Shown here: positions 24,888-34,778 of the stretch, one piece after another
Numbering within the stretch: position 1 is the first letter of the stretch
Layout of the letters: each line of letters opens with the position of its first letter
The notes under the pieces: model-generated
Told to the model about the DNA's origin: nothing
Database searches by the model: none
Seen by the model: the letters and a program-made list of their open reading frames with translations, nothing else
NCBI GenBank assembly: GCA_041392165.1
Contig: JAWKMN010000003.1
Span: 455,641-519,640, forward strand
Direction: 5' to 3'
Length of the DNA stretch: 64,000 nucleotides
From: Arenibacter sp041392165
GTDB lineage: Bacteria; Bacteroidota; Bacteroidia; Flavobacteriales; Flavobacteriaceae
Program-made: the position numbers and the translations under genes

Positions 24888-25781
24888 ATGGATTTTGGTA
24901 AAATACAGTTGGGAAAAGTCCCATTATTTTTGATGGGCGTAGTATTGTTGGGCATTCTTATTTCCTGCGATTCCCTTTTTAAAAAAAAGGTGGACAAAAT
25001 TCCCGTGGCCAGGGTAGGGGAAACGTATTTGTACAAGGAGGATTTAAAAGAACTGCTATTGGTTAATATGTCCGAGGAGGACAGTACCTCTTTTGTCAAC
25101 AATTATATTAATAATTGGGGGTACAAGCAACTGTTGCTTTCCAAATCCAAGATAAATCTTCCCGAGGAAAAGTTGGAGTATTTTGAGCAATTGGTTTCCA
25201 ATTACAGAACAGATTTGTACACAGGGGCCTATAAGGAGGCATTGGTGCTACAATCCCATGATACGGCTATAACCCGTAACCAGCTCACCGAGTTCTACGA
25301 GCGCGAAAAGGAAAATTTCAAGCTTAAGGAAAGTATAATACAGTTGAGGTTTGTGGAATTGCCGGTACAATATATGGACAAGGATGTAGTGGCCAGAAAA
25401 TTAAGGGATTTCAAGGAGGCGGATAAACGCTATTTGGATTCTATAAGTGTGCAGTTCAGAAAAGTCAATTTTAACGATTCCATTTGGGCAAGTGTCTTTC
25501 GGGTAATGGAAGAAATTGTTCCATTAACGGTTGAAAATCAGGACAAGTACTTAAAAAAATCACAATTTTTTGAATTACAGGACTCTTTAGGGGTATATTT
25601 GGCAAAGGTGAACGATATCTTGGAAATCAATGATATTGCTCCCCTTACTTATATAGAGCCTACCATTAAACAACTGCTTTTAAATAGAAGGAAGTTGGAT
25701 TATATGAAAAAATTGGAAGTGGAGGTAATGGATGAAGCTATTAAAAAAAAAGAATTTGAAATTTATGAACAAGGTAATTAA
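24888..25781 (+). CDS. SurA_N-like periplasmic lipoprotein
   Basis: A 297-residue protein with a membrane-targeting N-terminus and a lipobox cysteine near residue 27 (LISCD). The first part, IPVARVGETYLYKEDLKELL, resembles the SurA N-terminal chaperone domain. No PpiC-type isomerase domain is present, so it is probably a holdase-type partner of the SurA-like protein next to it. The genes overlap by 17 bases when the downstream start is taken at 25765. Confidence 0.78.
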   Translation: MDFGKIQLGKVPLFLMGVVLLGILISCDSLFKKKVDKIPVARVGETYLYKEDLKELLLVNMSEEDSTSFVNNYINNWGYKQLLLSKSKINLPEEKLEYFEQLVSNYRTDLYTGAYKEALVLQSHDTAITRNQLTEFYEREKENFKLKESIIQLRFVELPVQYMDKDVVARKLRDFKEADKRYLDSISVQFRKVNFNDSIWASVFRVMEEIVPLTVENQDKYLKKSQFFELQDSLGVYLAKVNDILEINDIAPLTYIEPTIKQLLLNRRKLDYMKKLEVEVMDEAIKKKEFEIYEQGN

Positions 25782-27219
25782 AACAGGTCTTTCCCTGTCC
25801 ATTTTATTCTTGACAGGGATGATGGGCGCACAGGAATCAGAAAATCTTCCGGACACCCAGGTGGAACCTCAAGAGGTTATTGTAGAAGAATCTATGGTTT
25901 CCAAGAACGATTCCGTCAAGAATAATTTTAAAAAGATAAAATTGGACGGTATAGCCGCTGTGGTGGGCGATTATGTGATCTTGGAATCGGATATAGAAAA
26001 AACGTTGATAGATCTAAAAAGTCAGGGGGCTTCCACTGCCGATGTTACAAGATGTAGTCTTTTGGGCAAGTTAATGGAAGATCGTTTGTATGCGCATCAG
26101 GCCGTTCAGGATAGTATCTTGGTCTCGGATGATGAGGTAAATGCCCAGGGGGATCGCCAACTGCAACAATTGGTGTCCCAGATCGGCTCCATGGAAAAGG
26201 TGTTGAATTATTATAAAAAGGACGATGAGATCAGTTTTCGTGAAGAACTGTACAAGATCAACAAGCTGAGAATGCTATCCGAAAAAATGCAGAACAAAAT
26301 TGTTTCGGAAATAGAGATCACCCCAGAGGAGGTAAGGCAGTTCTTTAACAGGATTCCGGTGGATGAAAGACCTGTATTTGGGGCAGAGCTGGAGATTGCG
26401 CAGATTGTTAAGGAACCCAAGGCATCCGAGGAAGAGAAGCAAAAGGTGATAGATAAATTAAATGAAATTAGGGCCGATATTCTGGAGAACGATGCCAGCT
26501 TTAGCGTGAAGGCTATTTTATATTCACAAGATCCCGGATCCAAATCAAAGGGAGGATTTTACAGTATGACCCGTGAGACCCCATTTGTTAAGGAATTTAA
26601 GGATGTTGCTTTTAGTCTTAGGGAAGGGGAAATTTCGGAGCCGTTCGAAACCGATTTTGGTTATCACATCATATATGTTGAAAAAATTAGAGGTCAAGAG
26701 TTGGACCTACGGCACATTCTTATAAGCCCTGAGATATCCCAAAAAGAATTGGACAATGCAAGAAAGGAACTGGACAGCATACGGCAGGGCGTTTTGGACG
26801 GTAAATTTACCTTTGCGGCCGCAGCCTTAAATTTTTCAGACGAGAAGGAAACCAAGTTTGATGGGGGCTTGTTAAGAAACCCACAGGACTATAGCTCACG
26901 GTTTGAACTTACCAAAATGGAACCATCGCTCTACAACCAGGTGAGGGACATAAAGGACAATGAAATCTCCAGGCCTATGCTGGAAAACGATCCCAGAGGT
27001 GGTGGCCCAAAGTATAAAATCATGAAGATCACCAATCGCTATGATGAACATGTTGCGGATTTTGCCAAAGATTATATAAAGATTCAGGAATTGGCCTTAA
27101 GGGAAAAGCAGTACAAAGCCATTAAAAAATGGATGGACGAGCACATTGAGGATACTTATGTAAGTGTTAATTCAGGAAACAGGGACTGTGATTTTGCAAA
27201 TAATTGGGTAAAGGAATAA
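25765..27219 (+). CDS. SurA-type periplasmic peptidyl-prolyl isomerase/chaperone
   Basis: The ATG at 25765 begins a signal peptide (NKVIKTGLSLSILFLTGMMG) and gives 484 residues. The SurA N-terminal domain is followed by two parvulin (PpiC) domains, the first around AELEIAQIVKEP and SQDPGSKSKGGFYSM, the second around LDLRHILISP and FSDEKETKFDGGLL. SurA guides outer-membrane beta-barrel proteins through the periplasm. A longer start at 25732 is possible but spoils the signal peptide. Confidence 0.9.
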   Translation: MNKVIKTGLSLSILFLTGMMGAQESENLPDTQVEPQEVIVEESMVSKNDSVKNNFKKIKLDGIAAVVGDYVILESDIEKTLIDLKSQGASTADVTRCSLLGKLMEDRLYAHQAVQDSILVSDDEVNAQGDRQLQQLVSQIGSMEKVLNYYKKDDEISFREELYKINKLRMLSEKMQNKIVSEIEITPEEVRQFFNRIPVDERPVFGAELEIAQIVKEPKASEEEKQKVIDKLNEIRADILENDASFSVKAILYSQDPGSKSKGGFYSMTRETPFVKEFKDVAFSLREGEISEPFETDFGYHIIYVEKIRGQELDLRHILISPEISQKELDNARKELDSIRQGVLDGKFTFAAAALNFSDEKETKFDGGLLRNPQDYSSRFELTKMEPSLYNQVRDIKDNEISRPMLENDPRGGGPKYKIMKITNRYDEHVADFAKDYIKIQELALREKQYKAIKKWMDEHIEDTYVSVNSGNRDCDFANNWVKE

Positions 27220-27223
27220 ATGC

Positions 27224-28177
27224 ATGTCGGACGTAGCTGCCATTAAGGCTCTAGTTGAAAAAAATAAGGTTCTTAAACAGGAAATAGCTAAAATTATTAT
27301 TGGGCAGGAGGAAGTGGTGGATCAAATACTACTTTCCATTTATACGGGCGGGCACTCCTTGCTTATAGGGGTTCCCGGTTTGGCCAAGACCCTCATGGTA
27401 AATACCATTGCCTCGGCCTTGGGCCTTGGCTTTAAAAGAATTCAATTTACCCCAGATCTAATGCCCAGTGATATTCTGGGCAGTGAGGTGTTGGACCAAA
27501 ATAGAAATTTTAAATTTATAAAAGGACCTATCTTTTCCAATATAATCCTGGCCGACGAAATTAATCGTACCCCTCCCAAAACCCAAGCGGCCTTATTGGA
27601 AGCCATGCAGGAAAGAGCGGTGACCGTGGCAGGACAACAATACAAACTGGAACAGCCCTATTATGTTCTGGCAACCCAGAACCCAATAGAGCAGGAAGGG
27701 ACATATCCCTTGCCCGAAGCACAGTTGGATCGGTTTATGTTTGCCATACAGTTGAAATATCCGTCCATAGCGGAGGAAATCAAGGTGGTAAAGGAAACAA
27801 CTTCAGATTTTAGGCATGAAATCGTTCCCTTGTTTACGGCTGGGGAAATAATGGACATTCAGCATTTGGTGCGTAGAATTCCGGTTCCGGACAATGTGGT
27901 GGAATATGCCGTGAAATTGGTAAACGGCACAAGACCTAATCAGGACCATGTTTCGGAATTTGTAAAGCAGTTCGTAGATTGGGGGGCTGGACCTAGGGCT
28001 TCCCAGAATTTGGTATTGGGTGCAAAGGCCCATGCCGCCGTAAACGGTAAATTTTCTCCGGATATCGAAGATGTGAAAGCGGTATCCTTGGGTATCCTGA
28101 GACACCGGATTATTAAAAATTATAAGGCGGAGGCCGAAGGTATTTCCGAAGACGATATTATTCGAAAGCTTTTGTAA
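27224..28177 (+). CDS. MoxR-family AAA+ ATPase
   Basis: The 317-residue protein has Walker A GVPGLAKT, Walker B ILADEINRT, sensor 1 ATQNPIEQEG and the MoxR-specific PEAQLDRF, with a lid domain at the C-terminus. MoxR ATPases act as chaperones that activate enzyme complexes, often with a von Willebrand A partner; none is adjacent here. It lies four bases after the SurA gene, suggesting co-expression. Confidence 0.92.
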   Translation: MSDVAAIKALVEKNKVLKQEIAKIIIGQEEVVDQILLSIYTGGHSLLIGVPGLAKTLMVNTIASALGLGFKRIQFTPDLMPSDILGSEVLDQNRNFKFIKGPIFSNIILADEINRTPPKTQAALLEAMQERAVTVAGQQYKLEQPYYVLATQNPIEQEGTYPLPEAQLDRFMFAIQLKYPSIAEEIKVVKETTSDFRHEIVPLFTAGEIMDIQHLVRRIPVPDNVVEYAVKLVNGTRPNQDHVSEFVKQFVDWGAGPRASQNLVLGAKAHAAVNGKFSPDIEDVKAVSLGILRHRIIKNYKAEAEGISEDDIIRKLL

Positions 28178-28328
28178 CAGGACCATATAATCGGAGATGG
28201 ATTGCTTTTGTAGATTCAAAAAATTAAAATTTATTGCATTTACATCCCTATAATAGCAATCTTTTTTGCAATTACATAAAATTGGCGTATTCTTAGTTTA
28301 AAAGTTTTATAAACGTAAGGGATTTTCT

Positions 28329-28336
28329 TAATTTTG
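28329..28336 (+). promoter_or_regulatory. -7 box for aconitase
   Basis: TAATTTTG matches TAnnTTTG, 31 bases before the ATG. No good -33 box is seen. Confidence 0.45.
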
Positions 28337-28367
28337 AAGATTAACATAAACTAAAATTTAATAGATA

Positions 28368-30635
28368 ATGGCATTCGATATTGATATGATTAAGAAGGTG
28401 TATGCCAACATGTCCGAACGTGTTGATAAGGCACGTGAAATTGTTGGAAAACCCTTGACCCTTTCAGAGAAAATTTTGTATTCCCACCTGTGGGACGGTA
28501 CTCCCAACAAGGCATTTAATAGAGGTAAGGACTATGTTGATTTTGCACCTGATCGTATCGCTTGTCAAGATGCTACTGCGCAAATGGCTTTGTTGCAATT
28601 TATGCAGGCAGGAAAACCAAAGGTGGCCGTACCAACTACGGTGCACTGTGATCACCTGATACAGGCAAAGAGTGGGGCCGTTGCGGATTTGAAAGTGGCC
28701 AATACATCCAGTGCCGAAGTCTTTAATTTTTTGGAATCCGTTTCCAATAAGTACGGCATTGGTTTTTGGAAACCTGGGGCCGGTATTATTCACCAAGTAG
28801 TTCTTGAAAACTATGCCTTTCCCGGAGGAATGATGATAGGGACCGATTCCCATACGGTGAACGCCGGCGGACTGGGAATGGTTGCCATAGGTGTTGGAGG
28901 CGCGGATGCTGTGGATGTTATGGCCGGAATGGCCTGGGAACTTAAGTTCCCAAAATTGATAGGGGTTAAACTCACCGGTAATATCTCCGGTTGGACATCT
29001 GCCAAGGATGTTATTCTAAAGGTAGCTGGGATACTTACTGTAAAAGGGGGTACTGGAGCTATAATAGAATATTTCGGTGAAGGGGCCAAAAATCTTTCCT
29101 GTACCGGTAAGGGCACCATATGTAACATGGGGGCCGAAGTAGGGGCAACCACTTCCACCTTCGGGTATGATGCGGCCATGGAAAGATATTTAAGGGCTAC
29201 GGATAGAAACGATGTGGCGGATGCGGCCAATGCGGTCAAGGAGTATTTAACGGCAGATCCTGAAGTATATGCCGATCCCGAAAAATATTTTGATGAAATT
29301 ATAGAAATAGATCTTGATACGCTTAAACCACATCTTAATGGTCCATTTACGCCTGATTTGGCTACCCCTGTAGGGCAATTGGGAGAAAAGGCAAAAACTA
29401 ACGGATGGCCTGTAAAAGTGGACTGGGGCCTTATAGGGTCTTGTACCAATTCTTCTTATGAGGATTTGACCAGGGCCGCCTCTATTGCCAAACAGGCCGT
29501 TGATAAAAAAATACGACCAAAATCCGATTTTGGTATCAACCCTGGGTCCGAGCAAATCCGATTTACGGCAGAACGTGACGGGCTGTTGCAAATATTCGAG
29601 AATTTGGGGGCAACGGTGTTTACCAATGCCTGTGGTCCCTGTATAGGACAATGGGACCGTAGCGATTTAAAAGGCGAAGAAAAGAATACCATAGTACACT
29701 CCTTTAACCGCAACTTTTCCAAGAGGGCGGACGGAAATCCCAATACCCATGCTTTTGTAGGTTCCCCGGAAATGGTGGCGGCCATAGCAATTTCAGGTAG
29801 ATTGGATTTTGACCCAATGAACGATACCCTGATCAATGAGGACGGACAGGAAGTTAAATTGGACGAGCCTTTGGGAATCGAATTGCCTCCAAAAGGATTT
29901 GAAGTGGAGGATGCAGGTTATTTGGCACCGGTGGAAGATGGTTCCAATGTGCAGGTAAAGGTAGATCCCAAATCGGAACGTTTACAATTGTTGGATCCCT
30001 TTATTCCGATAAAACCGGAAAGCCTTCAAGGTGCTAAATTATTGATCAAGGCCTTTGGAAAATGTACCACGGACCACATTTCCATGGCAGGTCCTTGGTT
30101 GCGTTTTAGGGGGCATTTGGATAATATTGCCAATAATACCTTAATAGGAGCGGTAAATGCCTTCAATAAAAAGACAAATTTCGTAAAGAATCAGCTTACG
30201 GGTGAATATGGTGGTGTTCCGGATGCGCAAAGGGCATACAAGGCCGCCGGTATTAAAACGGTAGTGGTGGGAGATCACAACTATGGGGAAGGATCGTCAC
30301 GAGAACACGCAGCAATGCAACCAAGGCATTTGGGCGTTGCAGTGGTAATTGTGAAGTCGTTTGCACGTATCCACGAAACCAATCTTAAAAAGCAAGGGAT
30401 GTTAGGGCTTACCTTTGCCAATGAAAACGATTATGACTTGATCCAAGAAGATGATACCTTTAACTTTGTAGATATAAAGGACTTTGCACCGGACAAGCAG
30501 ATTACTTTGGAATTGGTTCATAAAGATGGTACCAAGGATACCATTAAATTGAACCATACCTATAATCAACCTCAGATAGAATGGTTTAAAGAAGGCTCCG
30601 CCCTGAACGTTATAAAAAGGGAAAACGCAGCTTAA
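28368..30635 (+). CDS. Aconitate hydratase (mitochondrial-type)
   Basis: The 755-residue protein has the iron-sulfur ligands C in GSCTNSSYED and two in ACGPCIGQ. The swivel domain (about residues 570-755) contains NYGEGSSREHAAMQPRHLG and KSFARIHETNLKKQG. Substrate-binding GTDSHTVNAGGLG is near residue 160. It isomerises citrate to isocitrate in the citric acid cycle. Layout and length follow the eukaryotic-type enzyme rather than AcnB. Confidence 0.95.
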   Translation: MAFDIDMIKKVYANMSERVDKAREIVGKPLTLSEKILYSHLWDGTPNKAFNRGKDYVDFAPDRIACQDATAQMALLQFMQAGKPKVAVPTTVHCDHLIQAKSGAVADLKVANTSSAEVFNFLESVSNKYGIGFWKPGAGIIHQVVLENYAFPGGMMIGTDSHTVNAGGLGMVAIGVGGADAVDVMAGMAWELKFPKLIGVKLTGNISGWTSAKDVILKVAGILTVKGGTGAIIEYFGEGAKNLSCTGKGTICNMGAEVGATTSTFGYDAAMERYLRATDRNDVADAANAVKEYLTADPEVYADPEKYFDEIIEIDLDTLKPHLNGPFTPDLATPVGQLGEKAKTNGWPVKVDWGLIGSCTNSSYEDLTRAASIAKQAVDKKIRPKSDFGINPGSEQIRFTAERDGLLQIFENLGATVFTNACGPCIGQWDRSDLKGEEKNTIVHSFNRNFSKRADGNPNTHAFVGSPEMVAAIAISGRLDFDPMNDTLINEDGQEVKLDEPLGIELPPKGFEVEDAGYLAPVEDGSNVQVKVDPKSERLQLLDPFIPIKPESLQGAKLLIKAFGKCTTDHISMAGPWLRFRGHLDNIANNTLIGAVNAFNKKTNFVKNQLTGEYGGVPDAQRAYKAAGIKTVVVGDHNYGEGSSREHAAMQPRHLGVAVVIVKSFARIHETNLKKQGMLGLTFANENDYDLIQEDDTFNFVDIKDFAPDKQITLELVHKDGTKDTIKLNHTYNQPQIEWFKEGSALNVIKRENAA

Positions 30636-30656
30636 TTTAATGCTTAAATACTTTAT

Positions 30657-30690
30657 AAAAACTCCTGATATTCATCAGGAGTTTTTTAGT
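30657..30690 (+). terminator. Terminator of the aconitase gene
   Basis: AAAAACTCCTGAT and ATCAGGAGTTTTT pair around ATTC (30657-30686), continuing into a T run. Confidence 0.85.
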
Positions 30691-30711
30691 TTTGACAAAA
30701 GGATAAATTAA

Positions 30712-31272
30712 ATGAAGATTCGTACAAAAACAGTTCTGAATATTGCCCTAATGGCTTTGATTTTATCCTTTTTTGTAACCCCTTTGGGCGATTACAGCAA
30801 GGTATTGTTAAATAAATGGTTCTCCTTTTCACCTGAAGTGACCAAAGAAATAGACAGGGGCCAGATTAAAAATTATGATTGGAAATTAAAAGATGGCAAT
30901 TGGAATTTTTTCAATTTTAAGAAATCCAAGGGCCGTGTTGTATTTATCAATTTTTGGAGGTCATGGAATATTCCAAGCGAGGCCGAAGTGGAAAGTATCC
31001 AAAAATTGTATGATGTTTATAAGGACAAGGTAGATTTTTATATCATTACCAACGAGGAAAGGGAACCCGTAGAGAAATTTATGGCAGATCATGGTTTTAC
31101 CTTTCCGGTAACCTATTCCATTGTAGGGGATCCCATGCCTGTGGATGGTTCCAAGCCGCCCAGATCCTATTTGTTGGATAAGGAGGGAAGGATAGTGATC
31201 AGTAGGAAAGGGGTTGCGGATTGGGACAATGACAAGGTGAAGGCTATTTTGGACGATCTAATCGCTAAATAA
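30712..31272 (+). CDS. TlpA-like thioredoxin-fold protein lacking the CxxC motif
   Basis: The 186-residue protein has an N-terminal membrane anchor (about 8-30) and a TlpA-type thioredoxin domain. Where the next gene has WATWCPPCVAEM, this one reads WRSWNIPSEAEV, so both redox cysteines are replaced by Asn and Ser. The rest of the fold is preserved, including SYLLDKEGRIVISRKG. It cannot act as a disulfide reductase and may bind or regulate its neighbour. A TAGTTTTG box at 30687-30694 lies just upstream, overlapping the aconitase terminator tail. Confidence 0.85.
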   Translation: MKIRTKTVLNIALMALILSFFVTPLGDYSKVLLNKWFSFSPEVTKEIDRGQIKNYDWKLKDGNWNFFNFKKSKGRVVFINFWRSWNIPSEAEVESIQKLYDVYKDKVDFYIITNEEREPVEKFMADHGFTFPVTYSIVGDPMPVDGSKPPRSYLLDKEGRIVISRKGVADWDNDKVKAILDDLIAK

Positions 31273-31278
31273 TACGAT

Positions 31279-31842
31279 ATGATGTTACCCAACAGGAAAT
31301 GGATCTCAAATGGCGTGTTTGTTCTTGCTGTACTTGTACTGCTTTTTACTCCGGTAGGTTTTAAAATAAAGGTTTTTGCTAGTAAATTATTATCCACAAG
31401 TGCGGCCATGGTAAAGGAGGGGATGCAGGTTTCTTTGGATTCCTATCAATGGAAACTGACCGATTTGGATAATGGGGCATTCAATTTTGAGGCCCATAAG
31501 GGAAAAGTAATCCTTGTAAATTTCTGGGCTACCTGGTGTCCCCCCTGTGTGGCGGAAATGCCAAGTATGCAGGAACTTTATAATGATTATGGGGATAAGG
31601 TTACCTTTATGTTCGTAACTTCGGACGACCGTCAAAAAGTGGAAAATTTTTTAAAAAGAAAAAATTTGGATCTCCCGGTGTACTACCCCCTTTCAGAAAC
31701 ACCTGTAGCCCTTAAATCCAAACTTCTCCCAACTACATACATAATAAGTAGGGAAGGTAAAATTGTTGTGGCAGAGACCGGTGCGGCAGATTGGAACAGT
31801 AGTAAAACAAGGGCACTTATAGATGGCCTTTTGGGCCCGTAG
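31279..31842 (+). CDS. TlpA-like membrane-anchored thiol-disulfide oxidoreductase
   Basis: The 187-residue product has an N-terminal anchor (about 8-28) and a thioredoxin domain with the intact active site WCPPC, and the cis-proline region LLPTTYIISREGKIV. Similar proteins reduce disulfides in the periplasm, for example in cytochrome maturation. It lies six bases behind a cysteine-free paralogue with similar length and ends, evidence of a tandem duplication. Confidence 0.9.
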   Translation: MMLPNRKWISNGVFVLAVLVLLFTPVGFKIKVFASKLLSTSAAMVKEGMQVSLDSYQWKLTDLDNGAFNFEAHKGKVILVNFWATWCPPCVAEMPSMQELYNDYGDKVTFMFVTSDDRQKVENFLKRKNLDLPVYYPLSETPVALKSKLLPTTYIISREGKIVVAETGAADWNSSKTRALIDGLLGP

Positions 31843-31855
31843 TATTGGCCCGGAT

Positions 31856-32314
31856 TTAGGTTTCTTTTTTTCGGAAATACTTAAAGGGGACTATTAACAT
31901 GCCAAAGCATTCCCCATCCTCTTTGTCCAGATGTTTATGATGTATTTTGTGTGCCCTCCTTACTCCTTTAGCATACCAATTATTTACATTTCTGAAGAAT
32001 TTGAACCTTTGGTGTATAAAAATATCATGGACCAGGAAGTAAGCGGCACCGTAGGCCAATATACCAAACCCCAATGGCCACCCGTGCCAAAAGTTGGTTT
32101 GGGAGCCCAGCCAAAAGAAAGTGATGCTTACCGCTGCGTAGAATAAAAAAAAGGCATCATTTCGTTCAAACCAGGAATCGTGGTTCTTTTTATGGTGATC
32201 CCTGTGCAAGGACCATAAGAAACCATGCATAATATATTTATGGGTAAACCAGGCCATAAATTCCATAAAGGAAAATGTAGCTATGAAAATTAAAATCCAA
32301 ATCAACATATTCAT
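31856..32314 (-). CDS. crtZ: Beta-carotene hydroxylase (fatty acid hydroxylase superfamily)
   Basis: The 152-residue membrane protein has the histidine clusters of di-iron hydroxylases: HKYIMH, HRDHHKKNHDSW, HDIFIHQRF and RAHKIHHKH. It adds 3-hydroxyl groups to beta-carotene, giving zeaxanthin. It ends the operon crtI-crtB-crtZ (minus strand), two bases beyond crtB. Confidence 0.92.
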   Translation of the reverse strand: MNMLIWILIFIATFSFMEFMAWFTHKYIMHGFLWSLHRDHHKKNHDSWFERNDAFFLFYAAVSITFFWLGSQTNFWHGWPLGFGILAYGAAYFLVHDIFIHQRFKFFRNVNNWYAKGVRRAHKIHHKHLDKEDGECFGMLIVPFKYFRKKET

Positions 32315-32315
32315 T

Positions 32316-33155
32316 CTAAACCAGTTTTAATTTATAGTCAATATACGATTTAATCAATAATTTAAATTTATGTAGATTGGAAATCCGTATTCTGGTACAC
32401 ATGATCTTTGATGAAGGCGTGTCCTGTAACTTTTTCAGCAGCATAAAATAATATCTATATGCGGTATAAACACCAAATCTGGCTTCATGGGGCAATTGTA
32501 CAATTCCGGAATAGCCCAATTTAAAATCGGCATTTATTTGTTCCACAATTTTGTTCTTGGCTCCCTCGGTCAGATTATGGAGATCGGTGTTCGGAAAATA
32601 GGTTCTGTTCAAATCTTCAAAATCCGTTTTTAAATCCCTTAAAAAGTTTACCTTTTGAAAAGCGGACCCCAAGGCCATAGCGGAGGATTTAAGTTTTTGA
32701 TACTCCAATTCGTTCCCTTTTACAAATACCTTAAGGCACATTAGGCCAACCACATCGGCAGAGCCATAGATATATTCCTGATACTGGCTATCCGTAAGAC
32801 GTATCCTGTTGTCCAGATCCATCCGCATACTCTTCAGGAATGAGCTTACCAAATGCTGGGGAATACCATATTTGTGGAAGGTATGTTGAAAAGAATTTAG
32901 AATGGGGTTAAGACTTATTTTTTGTTCCAGGGCATCCTTCAGGTCCTTTCCAAATTTATCCAATAAATACAACTTGTCATAATCATGAAAACTGTCTACA
33001 ATTTCATCCGCAAATCGGACAAACCCATAAATGTTATATATATCTCCCCTTATGGAAGGGGCCAACATTTTGGCGGCCAAGGAAAAGGAGGTACTGTAAT
33101 ATTGGGTAACGAGCTTACTGCAATTTTGGGAAACAGCGTCAAAAATCGATTTCAT
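32316..33155 (-). CDS. crtB: Phytoene synthase
   Basis: The 279-residue protein carries the two aspartate-rich motifs of squalene/phytoene synthases, RFADEIVDSFHD and NFLRDLKTDFED, and IYNIYGFVRF. It joins two geranylgeranyl diphosphates to phytoene. Its ATG overlaps the crtI stop by four bases, indicating translational coupling. Confidence 0.94.
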   Translation of the reverse strand: MKSIFDAVSQNCSKLVTQYYSTSFSLAAKMLAPSIRGDIYNIYGFVRFADEIVDSFHDYDKLYLLDKFGKDLKDALEQKISLNPILNSFQHTFHKYGIPQHLVSSFLKSMRMDLDNRIRLTDSQYQEYIYGSADVVGLMCLKVFVKGNELEYQKLKSSAMALGSAFQKVNFLRDLKTDFEDLNRTYFPNTDLHNLTEGAKNKIVEQINADFKLGYSGIVQLPHEARFGVYTAYRYYFMLLKKLQDTPSSKIMCTRIRISNLHKFKLLIKSYIDYKLKLV

Positions 33156-34621
33156 ATTCGGGACTTTTGATACTTGACAATAAGTTCGGAAACCAATTTT
33201 CCCGAAATTAGGGCGGGAGGTACACCGGGACCGGGAACGGTGAGCTGACCCGTAAAAAATAGATTGGTTACTTTTTTACTATGTAATTTAGGCCTTAAAA
33301 AGGCTGTTTGTAGAAGGGTATTGGCCATGCCATAGGCATTGCCCTTATAAGAATTGTAGTGATCCATAAAATCGGTTACACAAAAATCCTCCTTAAACAG
33401 GATACTGCTTTTTACTTCTTGACCGGTAAGTCTTTCAAACCTGTATAAAATAATATCAAAATACGTATTGCGAAGTTGTTGGGTATCCTTAAGCCCTGGA
33501 GCAATAGGAATCAGGAAAAAGCCCGTTTCACAGCCTGAAGGAGCCATGCCGGAATCTGTAATGGAAGGAAAGTTGGCATAGAAGAGCGGTGCTTTGGGCC
33601 ATTTGGGATCGTCATATATTTCTTTGGCGTGTTGTTCAAAATTGGTGTCGAAAAACAAGTTGTGGTGGACTACGTTCTGTAATTTTTTATCAAACCCCAC
33701 ATAAAATAACAAGGACGAGGGGGCAAAGGTCTTTTTGCTCCAATAGGCCTCTGAATATTGGCGAAATTGCGGGTCCAACAGCGTTTCGGAATGGTGGTAA
33801 TCGGCACCGCTCAGCACAATATCCGCTTTAATGCTGCTGCCATTGACCCTAATACCTGTAGCTTTGCCATGGGCAACTTCAATTTTTGTTACGGCCTGAT
33901 CGGTGTACATCCTGACTCCCAATTCCAATGCCAAAATTTCCATGGCCCTTATCACTTGGTGCATTCCGCCATGGGGATGCCAGGTGCCCAGGCCAAAATC
34001 GGCAAAATTCATAAAACTATAAAAGGATGGGGTTTTGTTTGGTTTGGCCCCTAAGAACAGTACGGGAAACTCTAGGATAGCTATTAGTTTTGGGTTTTTG
34101 AAACGTTTACGGACCTCATCACTTATAGATTTAAAAAATTGGTCCAACCGAACTATGGTATCCTTGCTTACCAATTCCAAAGGGGAAAGGCCAGGACGAA
34201 GTACTATCTTGTGAATGGCGATTTCATAATTGTCCTGTGCTTTTTTAATGAATTTGCGCAAGGGTTTTGAACTGCCCTTTTCTATACGCTCAAATTCTAC
34301 ACAAATTTTGTCCATTGTGTCCCCTATGGTAATGATATCGTCTGAAAAATAAATTTTGTAGGCAGGATCCAACTTGTCCAGTTGATAATAGTCGGTTGTT
34401 TTTTTTCCAAAATCCCTAAAAAAGTTTTCAAAAATATCGGGCATCCAATACCAGCTAGGTCCCATATCAAAGGTAAAACCTTCCCGTACAAATTGCCTGG
34501 CCCGGCCTCCAATGGTCTTGTTTTTTTCGTATATGGATACCTTGTATCCCTGTTTGGCCAAATAACAGGATGCAGAAAGGGATGCAAATCCAGATCCGAT
34601 GATAATAACTTTTTGGTCCAT
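33152..34621 (-). CDS. crtI: Phytoene desaturase
   Basis: The 489-residue protein begins with the FAD-binding motif IIGSGFASLSASCYLAKQG and has the CrtI signatures GGRARQF, FTFDMGPSWYWMP and, at the C-terminus, FFTGQLTVPGPGVPPALISG. It introduces double bases into phytoene to give lycopene. It is the first gene of the crt operon. No lycopene cyclase gene is in the window. Confidence 0.95.
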   Translation of the reverse strand: MDQKVIIIGSGFASLSASCYLAKQGYKVSIYEKNKTIGGRARQFVREGFTFDMGPSWYWMPDIFENFFRDFGKKTTDYYQLDKLDPAYKIYFSDDIITIGDTMDKICVEFERIEKGSSKPLRKFIKKAQDNYEIAIHKIVLRPGLSPLELVSKDTIVRLDQFFKSISDEVRKRFKNPKLIAILEFPVLFLGAKPNKTPSFYSFMNFADFGLGTWHPHGGMHQVIRAMEILALELGVRMYTDQAVTKIEVAHGKATGIRVNGSSIKADIVLSGADYHHSETLLDPQFRQYSEAYWSKKTFAPSSLLFYVGFDKKLQNVVHHNLFFDTNFEQHAKEIYDDPKWPKAPLFYANFPSITDSGMAPSGCETGFFLIPIAPGLKDTQQLRNTYFDIILYRFERLTGQEVKSSILFKEDFCVTDFMDHYNSYKGNAYGMANTLLQTAFLRPKLHSKKVTNLFFTGQLTVPGPGVPPALISGKLVSELIVKYQKSRI

Positions 34622-34740
34622 AGGTATTTGTGTGAATTTTGTGCTGCTACAAATGTTCTTTGTGCCCGATGATGAAAATAAGGCTTATTTTCTACATATG
34701 TAAGGCAATTTGCAAAATGGTTCAATTGGCAGTGGAAATA

Positions 34741-34778
34741 AAAAACCGCCGACTTCCATTGTGAAGTCGGCGGTTTTT
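34741..34778 (-). terminator. Terminator downstream of tRNA-Leu and upstream of crtI
   Basis: AAAAACCGCCGACTTC pairs perfectly with GAAGTCGGCGGTTTTT around a six-base loop. On the minus strand it follows the tRNA-Leu CCA end directly. Confidence 0.85.

Noticed and set aside
34324..34725. A 133-codon frame overlapping the start of crtI
   Set aside because: It lies on the same strand in another frame over conserved crtI sequence and has no family similarity.
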